Assembly: GCA_003566475.1 (NCBI GenBank)
Contig: PXDE01000330.1
Coordinates: forward strand, 1-13,780
Length of the DNA: 13,780 nt
From: PVC group bacterium
GTDB lineage: Bacteria > Verrucomicrobiota > Kiritimatiellia > SS1-B-03-39 > PXDE01
Direction: 5' to 3'
Positions 7,920-13,453 of this stretch are shown piece after piece. Position numbers and translations under genes: made by a program. The notes beneath the pieces are model-generated. The model had not been told where the DNA came from. It saw only the letters and a list, made by a program, of their open reading frames with translations, and searched no databases. The first letter of the stretch is position 1. Every line of letters begins with the position of its first letter.

Positions 7920-7928
7920 TGTGGATAA
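7920..7928 (-). promoter_or_regulatory. Perfect DnaA-box match (TTATCCACA)
   Basis: TGTGGATAA on the plus strand reads TTATCCACA on the minus strand, identical to the consensus DnaA box. It stands alone, about 210 bp upstream of the coiled-coil start. A single box is not an origin: no DUE, cluster or dnaA/dnaN genes are present. It might mark DnaA-linked control, or be chance. Confidence 0.3.
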
Positions 7929-8013
7929 CCCGGCCTCGATGGCCGATATCCTCGTGCGGGAAGAGCGCTTACGAACGGACATACTATCCGACATGATACC
8001 CCACGGAGTCCAG

Positions 8014-8037
8014 AAAAAATACCCCAAAAACAGGGGT
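8014..8037 (-). terminator. Terminator-like hairpin or attenuator
   Basis: ACCCC (8021-8025) and GGGGT (8033-8037) form a 5-bp stem with a 7-base loop. Read on the minus strand, the hairpin is followed by A and six T's (the A-run at 8014-8019). The stem is weak. No minus-strand gene lies immediately upstream to be terminated. It would be an attenuator only if the coiled-coil gene's promoter lies to its right. Confidence 0.3.
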
Positions 8038-8189
8038 TTTCACGCTACCACCACATATAGCGTCCAGTCCGGCCCGGCTCCTCCAGATCCTGTGGTCCAA
8101 GGCGGGCGGCGTCCTGCGATGACGGGGTCCAGGCCCCTCTTTTGCAGTTGTCCGAGACGGGGCGGATGTGGTAGGAGCCCCTGTCCGAC

Positions 8190-8687
8190 ATGGAACCCCA
8201 CCCGCCTTCTCCCTCCTCCGGGCCTTCGTCGCCCCCGCCGGTTGCGGCCACCGTCTGGAACTGGCGGACCGGCCCTGCGGCGACGGGGGGCGGAGCGGAC
8301 CCGGCGCGTCCCTCCCTCGGATTCTTCGCCCTTCAGGTGCTCATCCCCGCGTCCGTCGCCGCCTGGCTCTACCTCGCCCGGGGGCACCGGGTGTTCCCGG
8401 CCATCCTCGCCACCATCGCCCTTCTCGCCCTGGTCGGCCGCCTCGCCATCCCTCCCCTCTACCGGGCCCTCTGCCGGGGCGGCGAGGCCCTCGCCCATGC
8501 CGTCGTCCGGGGCCTCACCTGGGCGCTCCTCACCCCCATCTTCTACCTCATCTTTGTCCCCGCCCGCCTCGGCCTCCTCCTCCGGCGGCGCGACCCCATG
8601 ACCCGCGCCTGCCCCTCGCCCGAGCCAACCTACTGGCACCCCCGCCCCCCTGTCCGCCATATTCGCCAATATGAGAAACAGCACTGA
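8190..8687 (+). CDS. SxtJ-like membrane protein
   Basis: The 165-residue protein has a Pro/Ser-rich N-terminus (~1-40) and hydrophobic helices at about 43-62, 69-90 and 108-124. After these come RLGLLLRRRDP and a Tyr/Trp-Pro tail ending RQYEKQH. Helices followed by a 'G..lRr.DP' turn and a tail with an aromatic-Pro element recall the SxtJ membrane family encoded beside carbamoyltransferases. The context supports this: its TGA overlaps the ATG of the carbamoyltransferase by one base (TGATG), and a DUF5989 gene follows. It may anchor the enzyme or help with its substrate at the membrane; no activity is known to me. The start is not certain: AGGAG lies 12 bases before ATG 8190, a long spacing. 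Confidence 0.72.
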   Translation: MEPHPPSPSSGPSSPPPVAATVWNWRTGPAATGGGADPARPSLGFFALQVLIPASVAAWLYLARGHRVFPAILATIALLALVGRLAIPPLYRALCRGGEALAHAVVRGLTWALLTPIFYLIFVPARLGLLLRRRDPMTRACPSPEPTYWHPRPPVRHIRQYEKQH

Positions 8688-10510
8688 TGGACATCCTCGG
8701 CATCAGCGCGTTCTACCATGACTCCGCCGCCGCCCTGATCCGCGACGGCGAGATCGTGGCGGCCGCCCAGGAGGAGCGGTTCACCCGGGTCAAGCACGAC
8801 CACCGGTTCCCCGTCCAGGCCGTGCGCTACTGCCTGGCCGAGGGCGGGGTGAGGCCGGACGGGCTCGACGCGGTGGCCTTCTACGACAAGCCCATCACCA
8901 AGTTCGCCCGCATCCTCGAGACCTACATGGCCACCGCTCCCCGGGGCCTCCGCCAGTTCGTCATGGCCATGCCGCTGTGGATGAAGCAGAAGCTGTTCAT
9001 TCCCGTGGAGATCGAGAGGGCCCTGCTGGGCTGCGGGATCCGCATGCCTCCCAAGCTCTACTTCCCCGAGCACCACGAGTCCCACGCGGCCAGCGCCTTC
9101 TATCCCAGCCCCTTCCCCCGGGCGGCCATCCTCACCCTCGATGGGGTCGGCGAATGGGCCACCAGCACCATCGGCCGAGGCGACGGCCACCGGATCGAGA
9201 TCTCCCACGACCTGCGGTTCCCCCACTCGCTCGGCCTGCTCTACTCCGCCTTCACTTATTTCACCGGGTTCCGGGTCAACTCCGGCGAGTACAAGCTGAT
9301 GGGCCTCGCCCCCTACGGCGAGCCCCGCTACGTGGACCGGATCTACGAGCACCTGCTCGACCTGCGCGAGGACGGATCCTTCCGCCTCAACCAGCGCTAC
9401 TTCGGCTACCTCGACGGGCTCACCATGACCAACGCCCGGTTCGCCGAGCTGTTCGACGGCCCGGCCCGCCCGCCCGAGAGCGAGATCACCCGGCGCGAGA
9501 TGGACCTGGCCCGGTCCATCCAGGAGGTGACCGAGGAGATCGTGCTGCGGATGGCCCGTCACGCCCATGCCGAGACCGGCGAGGACCGGCTGGTCATGGC
9601 GGGGGGCGTGGCCCTCAACTGCGTGGCCAACGGACGGCTGCTCCGGGAGGGGCCGTTCAAGGAGATCTGGATCCAGCCCGCCGCCGGGGACGCCGGGGGC
9701 GCCCTGGGGGCGGCCCTCCTGGCCTGGCACCACGTGCTGGGCAACCCGCGCGAGGCCGACGGCGTCCACGACCGGATGCGGGGATCCTATCTCGGCCCGG
9801 CGTTCCCGGACGACGAGGTCGCAGCCTGGCTGACCGACCGGGGCTACCCCGCCCACCGCCTCGAAGGCCCGGCCTGGGCCGACACCCTGGCCCGCCTCAT
9901 CGACGAGCAGAACGTGATCGGCCTCGTCCAGGGCCGCATGGAGTTCGGCCCCCGCGCCCTCGGCGGACGCTCCATCGTCGGCGACGCCCGCTCCCCGAAG
10001 ATGCAGTCGGTGATGAACCTCAAGATCAAGTACCGCGAGTCCTTCCGCCCCTTCGCCCCGTCCTGCCTGGCCGAGCGGGCCTCCGACTACTTCGACCTCG
10101 ACGCCGAATCGCCCTACATGCTTCTGGTCGCCGACGTCCGGCCCGAGCGGCGCAAGGCGGCGGGGGCGTCCGACTCCATCAAGGACCGCATCCACCAGGA
10201 ACGGTCCGACATCCCCGCCATCACCCATGTCGACTACTCGGCCAGGGTCCAGACGGTCAGCGCCGAGCGCAACGGCCGGTACTACGACCTCATCCGGGCC
10301 TTCGAGGCCCGCACCGGGTGCGGGGTCATCATCAACACCTCCTACAACGTCCGGGGCGAGCCCATCGTCTGCACCCCCGAGGACGCCTACCGCTGCTTCA
10401 TGCGGACCGAGATGGACGTGCTTGCCCTGGGGTCGCACATCCTCTACAAGACCGAACAGCCCGCCTGGACCGAACCCCGGGACTGGCGGCAGGACTACGT
10501 GCTGGACTGA
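8687..10510 (+). CDS. O-carbamoyltransferase (NodU/CmcH/TobZ/SxtI family)
   Basis: At 607 residues this is full length for the family, which moves a carbamoyl group from carbamoyl phosphate, through carbamoyl-adenylate, to a hydroxyl on a natural product or sugar. The N-terminal Kae1-like domain starts ILGISAFYHDSAAALI. It contains EHHESHAASAFYPS, with metal-binding H129 and H133 and a matching aspartate D152 in LTLDGVGEW; this His-x3-His plus Asp(+19) spacing fits TobZ. GLLYSAFTYFTGF, GEYKLMGLAPYG, MAGGVALNCVANG and PAAGDAGGALGAAL (D335) follow. The C-terminal YrdC-like domain has GLVQGRMEFGPRALGGRSI from ~410, PFAPS at 455-459, and INTSYNVRGEPIVCTPEDA. All key motifs are intact. Translation is probably coupled to the upstream gene (TGATG). 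The acceptor cannot be read from sequence. Confidence 0.93.
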   Translation: MDILGISAFYHDSAAALIRDGEIVAAAQEERFTRVKHDHRFPVQAVRYCLAEGGVRPDGLDAVAFYDKPITKFARILETYMATAPRGLRQFVMAMPLWMKQKLFIPVEIERALLGCGIRMPPKLYFPEHHESHAASAFYPSPFPRAAILTLDGVGEWATSTIGRGDGHRIEISHDLRFPHSLGLLYSAFTYFTGFRVNSGEYKLMGLAPYGEPRYVDRIYEHLLDLREDGSFRLNQRYFGYLDGLTMTNARFAELFDGPARPPESEITRREMDLARSIQEVTEEIVLRMARHAHAETGEDRLVMAGGVALNCVANGRLLREGPFKEIWIQPAAGDAGGALGAALLAWHHVLGNPREADGVHDRMRGSYLGPAFPDDEVAAWLTDRGYPAHRLEGPAWADTLARLIDEQNVIGLVQGRMEFGPRALGGRSIVGDARSPKMQSVMNLKIKYRESFRPFAPSCLAERASDYFDLDAESPYMLLVADVRPERRKAAGASDSIKDRIHQERSDIPAITHVDYSARVQTVSAERNGRYYDLIRAFEARTGCGVIINTSYNVRGEPIVCTPEDAYRCFMRTEMDVLALGSHILYKTEQPAWTEPRDWRQDYVLD

Positions 10511-10517
10511 CCGCCCT

Positions 10518-10682
10518 ATGATGATGCTCCGCTATCTCCGACGCCTCTTCGGCGAGTTCCTCGAGTTCGCCTGGCAGAACAAGGCCTGGTGGATCATCCC
10601 CATCGTGCTCGTCCTGTTCGCGGTGGCCGCCCTGCTCACCGTGGGCGGCGCCGGCGCGCAGTTCATTTACACTCTGTTCTAG
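10518..10682 (+). CDS. DUF5989 (SxtK-like) small membrane protein
   Basis: The 54-residue protein has a basic N-terminal amphipathic segment (RYLRRLFGEFLEF), then QNKAWWIIPIV and a single membrane helix at about 24-47, ending AQFIYTLF. The K-x-WW-x2-P motif and the terminal F-I-Y-T-L-F are typical of DUF5989 proteins, found beside SxtI-type carbamoyltransferases and SxtJ proteins. It follows the carbamoyltransferase stop after seven bases, so it belongs to the same operon. Three ATG codons in a row open the frame (10518, 10521, 10524), and no clear ribosome site decides among them. Its TAG stop overlaps the convergent anti-sigma-like gene's stop within the palindrome CTAG. It probably helps assemble the membrane complex; no activity is known to me. 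Confidence 0.85.
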   Translation: MMMLRYLRRLFGEFLEFAWQNKAWWIIPIVLVLFAVAALLTVGGAGAQFIYTLF

Positions 10683-11023
10683 CCGCCGATCTCGCGCAGG
10701 CGGGCACGCCACGCCTCGCGGACGGCGGGGTCGGGCGGGGCCACCTCGCCGAGCAGGCCCGCCTCGTCGGCGGCCTGGAACAGGCGGGCGATGCGGTCGA
10801 ACTGGTCGGGCACCCGGCGGCACATCCCGCACATCCACCCGTGGAGGTGGAGCTGCACGGTCTCCAGAGCCGTGAGGGGGCGGGCCAGGCGGAGGGCGGA
10901 CAGGGTGGCGTGGCGGCGGCAGGACAGTCCCATCCAGCGCATGGGGGCGGCCATCAGCTTCTGGTTGCGGCGGTAGCCCGGCGGCGGCGGGGGAAGGTCG
11001 TGGGTGGGGCAGGTGCAGGACAT
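10679..11023 (-). CDS. zf-HC2-type anti-sigma-like protein (downstream copy)
   Basis: The 114-residue protein carries C35, then H61-x3-C65-x2-C68 in LHLHGWMCGMCRR. This matches zinc-binding anti-sigma (zf-HC2) proteins that bind ECF sigma factors and may release them on stress or oxidation. The stretch GLSCRRHATLSALRLARPLT resembles the usual 'C..a..l.S...dRpLt' lead-in. A C-terminal helix (~75-112) with RARLREIGG follows. C3, C5 and H8 at the N-terminus are extra possible ligands. There is no membrane segment, so it should be cytoplasmic. The gene starts three bases after the sigma factor's stop, the classic sigma/anti-sigma arrangement. It is clearly paralogous to the product of 11634-12020. 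The zinc ligands are seen; anti-sigma activity is inferred. Confidence 0.78.
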   Translation of the reverse strand: MSCTCPTHDLPPPPPGYRRNQKLMAAPMRWMGLSCRRHATLSALRLARPLTALETVQLHLHGWMCGMCRRVPDQFDRIARLFQAADEAGLLGEVAPPDPAVREAWRARLREIGG

Positions 11024-11026
11024 GGG

Positions 11027-11626
11027 CTACCTCGGGCGGATTCCGAAGGACTGCAGGCAGGCCCGAAGCTGATGCCGGGCCCGGGTGAGCAGCACGGGGG
11101 CGCTGGTGGTCTTGACCTCGGCCAGCGCGGCCGCCTCGGCCATTTCGGCGTGGTCCAGCTCGCGGGCGGTGAACAGGACGCGCCACCGGGCGGGCAGCTC
11201 GGCGATGCAGTGGCGCAGCCATTCCAGGATGTCGGAGCGGTGGATGGCCTCGGTGGGGGCCTCGGCCAGGAAATCGAGCCCGGCGTTGGGATCCACCTTC
11301 CAGGAGCCCCGGGCGTCGAACAGCAGGTCGAGCGGGTCGCGTTCGTCAGGGTTGTCGCCCGGGGTCCGGGAGGCCGCCTGAAGCGTGGGGGTGCGGGCCG
11401 ACGACCGGTGGAAGTCGAGGATCTTGTGCCGGAGAATACCGATCAGCCAGGTGCGCAGGGCGGACCGGCCGTCGAACCCGTCCCGCTTCTTCCAGGCCGC
11501 GACCAGGGTGTCCTGGACCAGCTCCTGGGCATGGTGATGGTCGCGCATCCGCGTCATGGCGAACGCGTAGAGCGCGTCGGCGTGGCCCATCAGGTCGTCG
11601 ATGTCGAACGGAGGCGGGGAAGCCAT
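11027..11626 (-). CDS. ECF-type RNA polymerase sigma factor
   Basis: The 199-residue protein is normal length for an ECF sigma-70 factor. Region sigma2 (~17-75) shows YAFAMTRMRDHHHAQELVQDTLVAAW, the ELVQDTL core that binds polymerase, and GFDGRSALRTWLIGILRHKILDFHR, which reads the -10 element. A linker of about 60 residues with LFDARGSWKVDP follows, resembling the ECF branch with 'ekG.Wk..p'. Region sigma4 (~135-192) has IAELPARWRVLFTARELDHAEMAEAA and a recognition helix ending TRARHQLRACL. The ATG at 11626 is chosen because TAAGG five bases upstream overlaps the preceding gene's stop and the homology begins here; longer frames run into that gene. Anti-sigma-like genes lie on both sides, 7 and 3 bases away. 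Targets are unknown; autoregulation is likely. Confidence 0.9.
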   Translation of the reverse strand: MASPPPFDIDDLMGHADALYAFAMTRMRDHHHAQELVQDTLVAAWKKRDGFDGRSALRTWLIGILRHKILDFHRSSARTPTLQAASRTPGDNPDERDPLDLLFDARGSWKVDPNAGLDFLAEAPTEAIHRSDILEWLRHCIAELPARWRVLFTARELDHAEMAEAAALAEVKTTSAPVLLTRARHQLRACLQSFGIRPR

Positions 11627-11633
11627 GGGAACC

Positions 11634-12020
11634 TTACGGTAGTGAATCTCCTTTGGCGGGTAAAGGGCCGGAACCGGAGGGTGGTGCCCCTCGTACGTCT
11701 TCCAGCCGGGCCCGGATGCGGGTGCGGGCCGCGTCGTCGAGAGGCGCGTCGGCGCCCAGCGCGCCCTCCGCATCGGCGCATTCCACCAGATCGCGCATCG
11801 CCTGGAGCTGCCGGGGGAGTCGGCGGCAGAGGCCACAGATCAGGCCATGCATCCGGAACCGGATCCGTTCGCCCAGGGTCAGCGGCCGGTCCCGGCGCCG
11901 CGAGGCCAGCACGGCGTAGGACCGGCACGACAGGCCCAGCCAGCACATGGCCCAGGCCATGGCCCGCTGCATGAGCCGGTAGCTCCGGGGCGGAGGCGGC
12001 AGGGACGGATCTGAGGACAT
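11634..12020 (-). CDS. zf-HC2-type anti-sigma-like protein (upstream paralogue)
   Basis: The 128-residue protein is a paralogue of the product of 10679-11023. It has the same PPPP-x2-Y-R start, the same W-x-GLSCR segment with C32, RPLT, then H58-x3-C62-x2-C65 in MHGLICGLCRRLPRQL, and the same downstream helix ending RARLEDVRG. The C-to-H spacing is 26 in both. It ends with a short Pro/Gly tail absent from the other copy. Its stop lies seven bases before the sigma start, so it is probably the first gene of the operon, an unusual place for an anti-sigma gene. C26 is one extra cysteine. It may be a second regulator of the same sigma factor, a zinc or redox sensor, or a diverged copy. Only a weak AGG precedes its ATG. 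Confidence 0.76.
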   Translation of the reverse strand: MSSDPSLPPPPRSYRLMQRAMAWAMCWLGLSCRSYAVLASRRRDRPLTLGERIRFRMHGLICGLCRRLPRQLQAMRDLVECADAEGALGADAPLDDAARTRIRARLEDVRGAPPSGSGPLPAKGDSLP

Positions 12021-12116
12021 GGGCCTGAGTCGCCGGACACCCCCGCCTCATGAACGGAATCCGGCCGCTCAGTCCTCGATCCGCCGCTCGTCGCCCGGGG
12101 CGCCGTCTCGCGTTCG

Positions 12117-12134
12117 GGCCTGAAGGCGCAGGCC
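12117..12134. repeat. Hairpin upstream of the anti-sigma/sigma operon
   Basis: GGCCTG (12117-12122) and CAGGCC (12129-12134) flank a six-base loop about 100 bp upstream of the operon's first ATG. There is no T-run. It may be an operator or part of the leader. Confidence 0.4.
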
Positions 12135-12137
12135 TCA

Positions 12138-12345
12138 AATGACTACGATCATAGCCACCTAAGACACCCTGGGGCAGGTGCAATAGATGGTCACGATCAT
12201 AGCAAACAATTTCACCCTGCACGGGCAGGGTTTGCGGCACATATCCCGTAATTGCAGGGGGATAACGGATGCCGTGGATTTATGATGCCAATGATCGTGG
12301 GCAGATTGGGCGCGCCCATGGATGGAAATAGATGCTTACGATCGT
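12138..12345 (-). repeat. Four spaced copies of an AYGATCRT-N3-CAT repeat
   Basis: Core 8-mers occur at 12145-12152, 12193-12200, 12291-12298 and 12338-12345. Aligned on the minus strand they read ATGATCGT, ATGATCGT, ACGATCAT and ACGATCGT. In every copy CAT follows after three bases, and CATCTA in two. Start-to-start spacings are 48, 98 and 47 bp. On the plus strand the first two copies also share ACGATCATAGC-N9-CACCCTG. The near-palindromic GATC core suggests a dimeric binding site, or these are the remains of a 48-bp tandem repeat. Confidence 0.6.
12215..12230. repeat. Hairpin between repeat copies
   Basis: CCCTGC (12215-12220) and GCAGGG (12225-12230) pair around the loop ACGG. A related but weaker CCTG/CAGG pair follows the first repeat copy near 12168-12179. 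The hairpin therefore seems to be part of the repeated unit. Confidence 0.5.
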
Positions 12346-12380
12346 GGACGGTTAAGGCACGGCGAGGATGCGGAGGGAGA

Positions 12381-12410
12381 ACCACGGATGCACACGGATT
12401 CACACGGATG
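12381..12410. repeat. 10-bp tandem repeat, three units
   Basis: Three consecutive units, ACCACGGATG, CACACGGATT and CACACGGATG, share the core CACGGAT. I recall similar ACGGAT arrays from intergenic regions of PVC-group and some environmental genomes; this is memory, not a search. It lies 65 bp beyond the stop of the thioredoxin-like gene. Confidence 0.65.
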
Positions 12411-12435
12411 GGGGAAGGGAAGTGCCCGTAGCCGC

Positions 12436-12455
12436 AGCCGCCAAGGAGGGCGGCT
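12436..12455. repeat. Hairpin downstream of the thioredoxin-like gene
   Basis: AGCCGCC (12436-12442) and GGCGGCT (12449-12455) form a perfect 7-bp stem with a six-base loop, 19 bases past the thioredoxin-like stop. Its position suits a transcription end, but there is no T-run on the minus strand. It may instead be a dispersed GC hairpin. Confidence 0.45.
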
Positions 12456-12474
12456 CCGTCGCAAGGTTCCGGAG

Positions 12475-13059
12475 TCAGTAGGCCGCGCCGCCTTCCCGGG
12501 TGATGCCGGGCAGGGCGTCGGCTTGGCGGACCGGACCGATGGCGGCGGTCTCGGCGCGACTCCAGCGCTCGATGGCGTCTTCCCGGTGGCGCATCACCTC
12601 CTCGCGGCCGGTCAGGCTCACCACCTCGCCCTCCGAATCCAACACCACCAGGGTCGGGATGCCCCGGACCTGGTAGCGCCGGGAAAGCTCCTGGACCCGG
12701 TCGGCGTCGAACTCCAGTCCGATCCACGGCATCTCGGCCAGGTAGGCCCGGGCGGCGTCCGGCGTGCGGTCGAAGGGCACCAGCACCACCTCGATGTCCT
12801 TCCCGTCCTTGCGCCAGGCCTCGTAGGCCTCGGTGAGGATGGGGGTGAAGTGGCGGCACGGGGCGCACCAGGAGGCCGAGAAGTAGAGGGCCACGAACTT
12901 CCCGTCCAGTTGCTCCGACGGCACCGCCTGCCCTTCCCCGTCCGTGAGGCGAAGGCGTCCAAGGTCGAGAGCCTCGTCCGCCCGGATGGGGGCGGCCAGT
13001 CCGATCAGCGCGAGGGCGGCCAGAAGCCCGCCCCCAAGATTCCTTGCCTTCCGTCTCAT
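12475..13059 (-). CDS. Exported thioredoxin-like protein (nucleoredoxin/TlpA type)
   Basis: The 194-residue protein has a signal peptide (MRRKARN, Leu/Ala core, likely cleavage after IRA at residue 27), so it should act outside the cytoplasm. The thioredoxin fold carries the active site W64-C65-A-P-C68 within FVALYFSASWCAPCRHFTP. The cis-proline is P135 in GIPTLVVLD. Between them, EVVLVPFDRTPDAARAYLAEMPWIGLEF is typical of nucleoredoxin/tryparedoxin-like proteins rather than classic TlpA. A C-terminal extension of about 40 residues after the fold has no known motif. The ATG at 13059 has AGGAG eight bases upstream; the longer open frame reads repeat DNA. It probably reduces or forms disulfides in exported proteins, partner unknown. 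It is single, with no cytochrome or DsbD genes adjacent. Confidence 0.87.
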   Translation of the reverse strand: MRRKARNLGGGLLAALALIGLAAPIRADEALDLGRLRLTDGEGQAVPSEQLDGKFVALYFSASWCAPCRHFTPILTEAYEAWRKDGKDIEVVLVPFDRTPDAARAYLAEMPWIGLEFDADRVQELSRRYQVRGIPTLVVLDSEGEVVSLTGREEVMRHREDAIERWSRAETAAIGPVRQADALPGITREGGAAY

Positions 13060-13453
13060 TCGCTCAACTCCTGCCGGGTGGGTCCGGCGGTTCAGGTTCC
13101 CAAGGTCGGTGGGAGTGAGTCGGGAGAATGGCCCCGACCATGAACGAGCGGCCCAAGTTCTATGGAGGCCGCCCGGCGCCTTGTGTGCACATGCCGGGAG
13201 GGCGAGGCTCCGGCCGAGCCGGTGCGAGAGTCGAGCCTGGACGGATCCTGGGATGCGGAACCTCGGATCAGGATCTCGGGGCAGGCGCTGCCCTCGCACG
13301 CGGCTCACCGGGAGGTTCGCCCTCCCGGGCCGAGCCCGGCCCCCGCCAGGATCGCGGCTTGGACTTGCCTCATACGCCGGATCTAGGTTCACCCCTGCCC
13401 ATGCTCAACGACTACAGGATAACACGTTCACGCGATCCCCCCCCTGGAGCCCC
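13060..13453. other. Divergent intergenic region with a long hairpin element
   Basis: This 394-bp region lies between the thioredoxin-like gene (-) and the oxidoreductase gene (+) and must hold both promoters. Its middle third is the structured element at 13194-13328. TTGGAC near 13361 could be a -35 for the oxidoreductase gene, but the -10 at the right spacing is poor. I see no further gene. Confidence 0.55.
13194..13328. repeat. 135-bp element folding into one long hairpin
   Basis: Complementary blocks are nested in order. The outer arms are CCGGGAGGGCGA (13194-13205) with its exact complement at 13317-13328. Inside are CTCC/GGAG (13208-13211 with 13311-13314), GAGCC/GGCTC (13216-13220 with 13302-13306) and GTGCGAG/CTCGCAC (13222-13228 with 13293-13299). 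Innermost are GCCTG/CAGGC (13235-13239 with 13282-13286) and GATCCTG/CAGGATC (13244-13250 with 13269-13275). The loop is about 18 bases. This is far more order than chance. It may be a REP/MITE-like dispersed element or a structured RNA. The 12-bp ends could serve as terminal inverted repeats, but no target duplication is evident. Confidence 0.7.

Larger units (their letters stand above)
7708..8189. other. Divergent intergenic control region
   Basis: This 482-bp gap separates the coiled-coil gene (-) from the carbamoyltransferase operon (+) and should hold both promoters. It is less GC-rich around 7960-8060. It contains a perfect 9-base DnaA-box match, a small hairpin with a minus-strand T-run, a 5-bp inverted repeat (CGCTA/TAGCG, 8043-8062), and GGGG/CCCC arms at 8124-8137 followed by TCTTTT. 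I could not place a convincing -35/-10 pair. The minus-strand open frame across it lacks protein-like features. Confidence 0.55.
12021..12474. other. Repeat-bearing region upstream of the sigma operon
   Basis: These 454 bp separate the sigma-factor operon from the thioredoxin-like gene, both on the minus strand. The region should include the operon promoter and any terminator of the thioredoxin gene. It holds a 6-bp-arm hairpin, four spaced ACGATCRT-type repeats, another hairpin, a 10-bp tandem repeat and a final hairpin, each described separately. Base composition is more AT-rich at 12135-12350. I found no protein with family features and could not fix a promoter. Confidence 0.6.

Noticed and set aside
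7707..8027. Minus-strand open frame of 106 codons upstream of the coiled-coil gene
   Set aside because: No family resemblance, no clear ribosome site and a composition like translated intergenic DNA. It ends exactly at the next start, which is suggestive but not enough.
8630..10438. Minus-strand open frame of 602 codons opposite the carbamoyltransferase gene
   Set aside because: The plus strand encodes every motif of a known enzyme family. The antisense reading is low-complexity Gly/Asp/Val sequence typical of shadow frames in GC-rich DNA.
8687..10510. Saxitoxin biosynthesis cluster
   Set aside because: The trio resembles sxtI/J/K, but no sxtA, amidinotransferase or other pathway gene is present. 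The trio is widespread outside toxin producers.
11627..11836. Longer start for the ECF sigma factor
   Set aside because: The extension lies inside the upstream anti-sigma-like gene in another frame and lacks sigma homology. ATG 11626 has its own ribosome site.
12138..12345. CRISPR array
   Set aside because: Only four copies with a short, imperfect conserved core and irregular spacing (48, 98, 47). No cas genes in the window.
11590..12868. Minus-strand open frames across 12021-12474 containing YDRDHL-like words
   Set aside because: The repeated words come from the spaced AYGATCRT-N3-CAT DNA repeat, and one copy falls out of frame. No protein family features.
13060..13392. N-terminal extension of the thioredoxin-like gene to 13392
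   Set aside because: It reads through the 135-bp hairpin element and would bury the signal peptide. AGGAG before 13059 supports the shorter protein.
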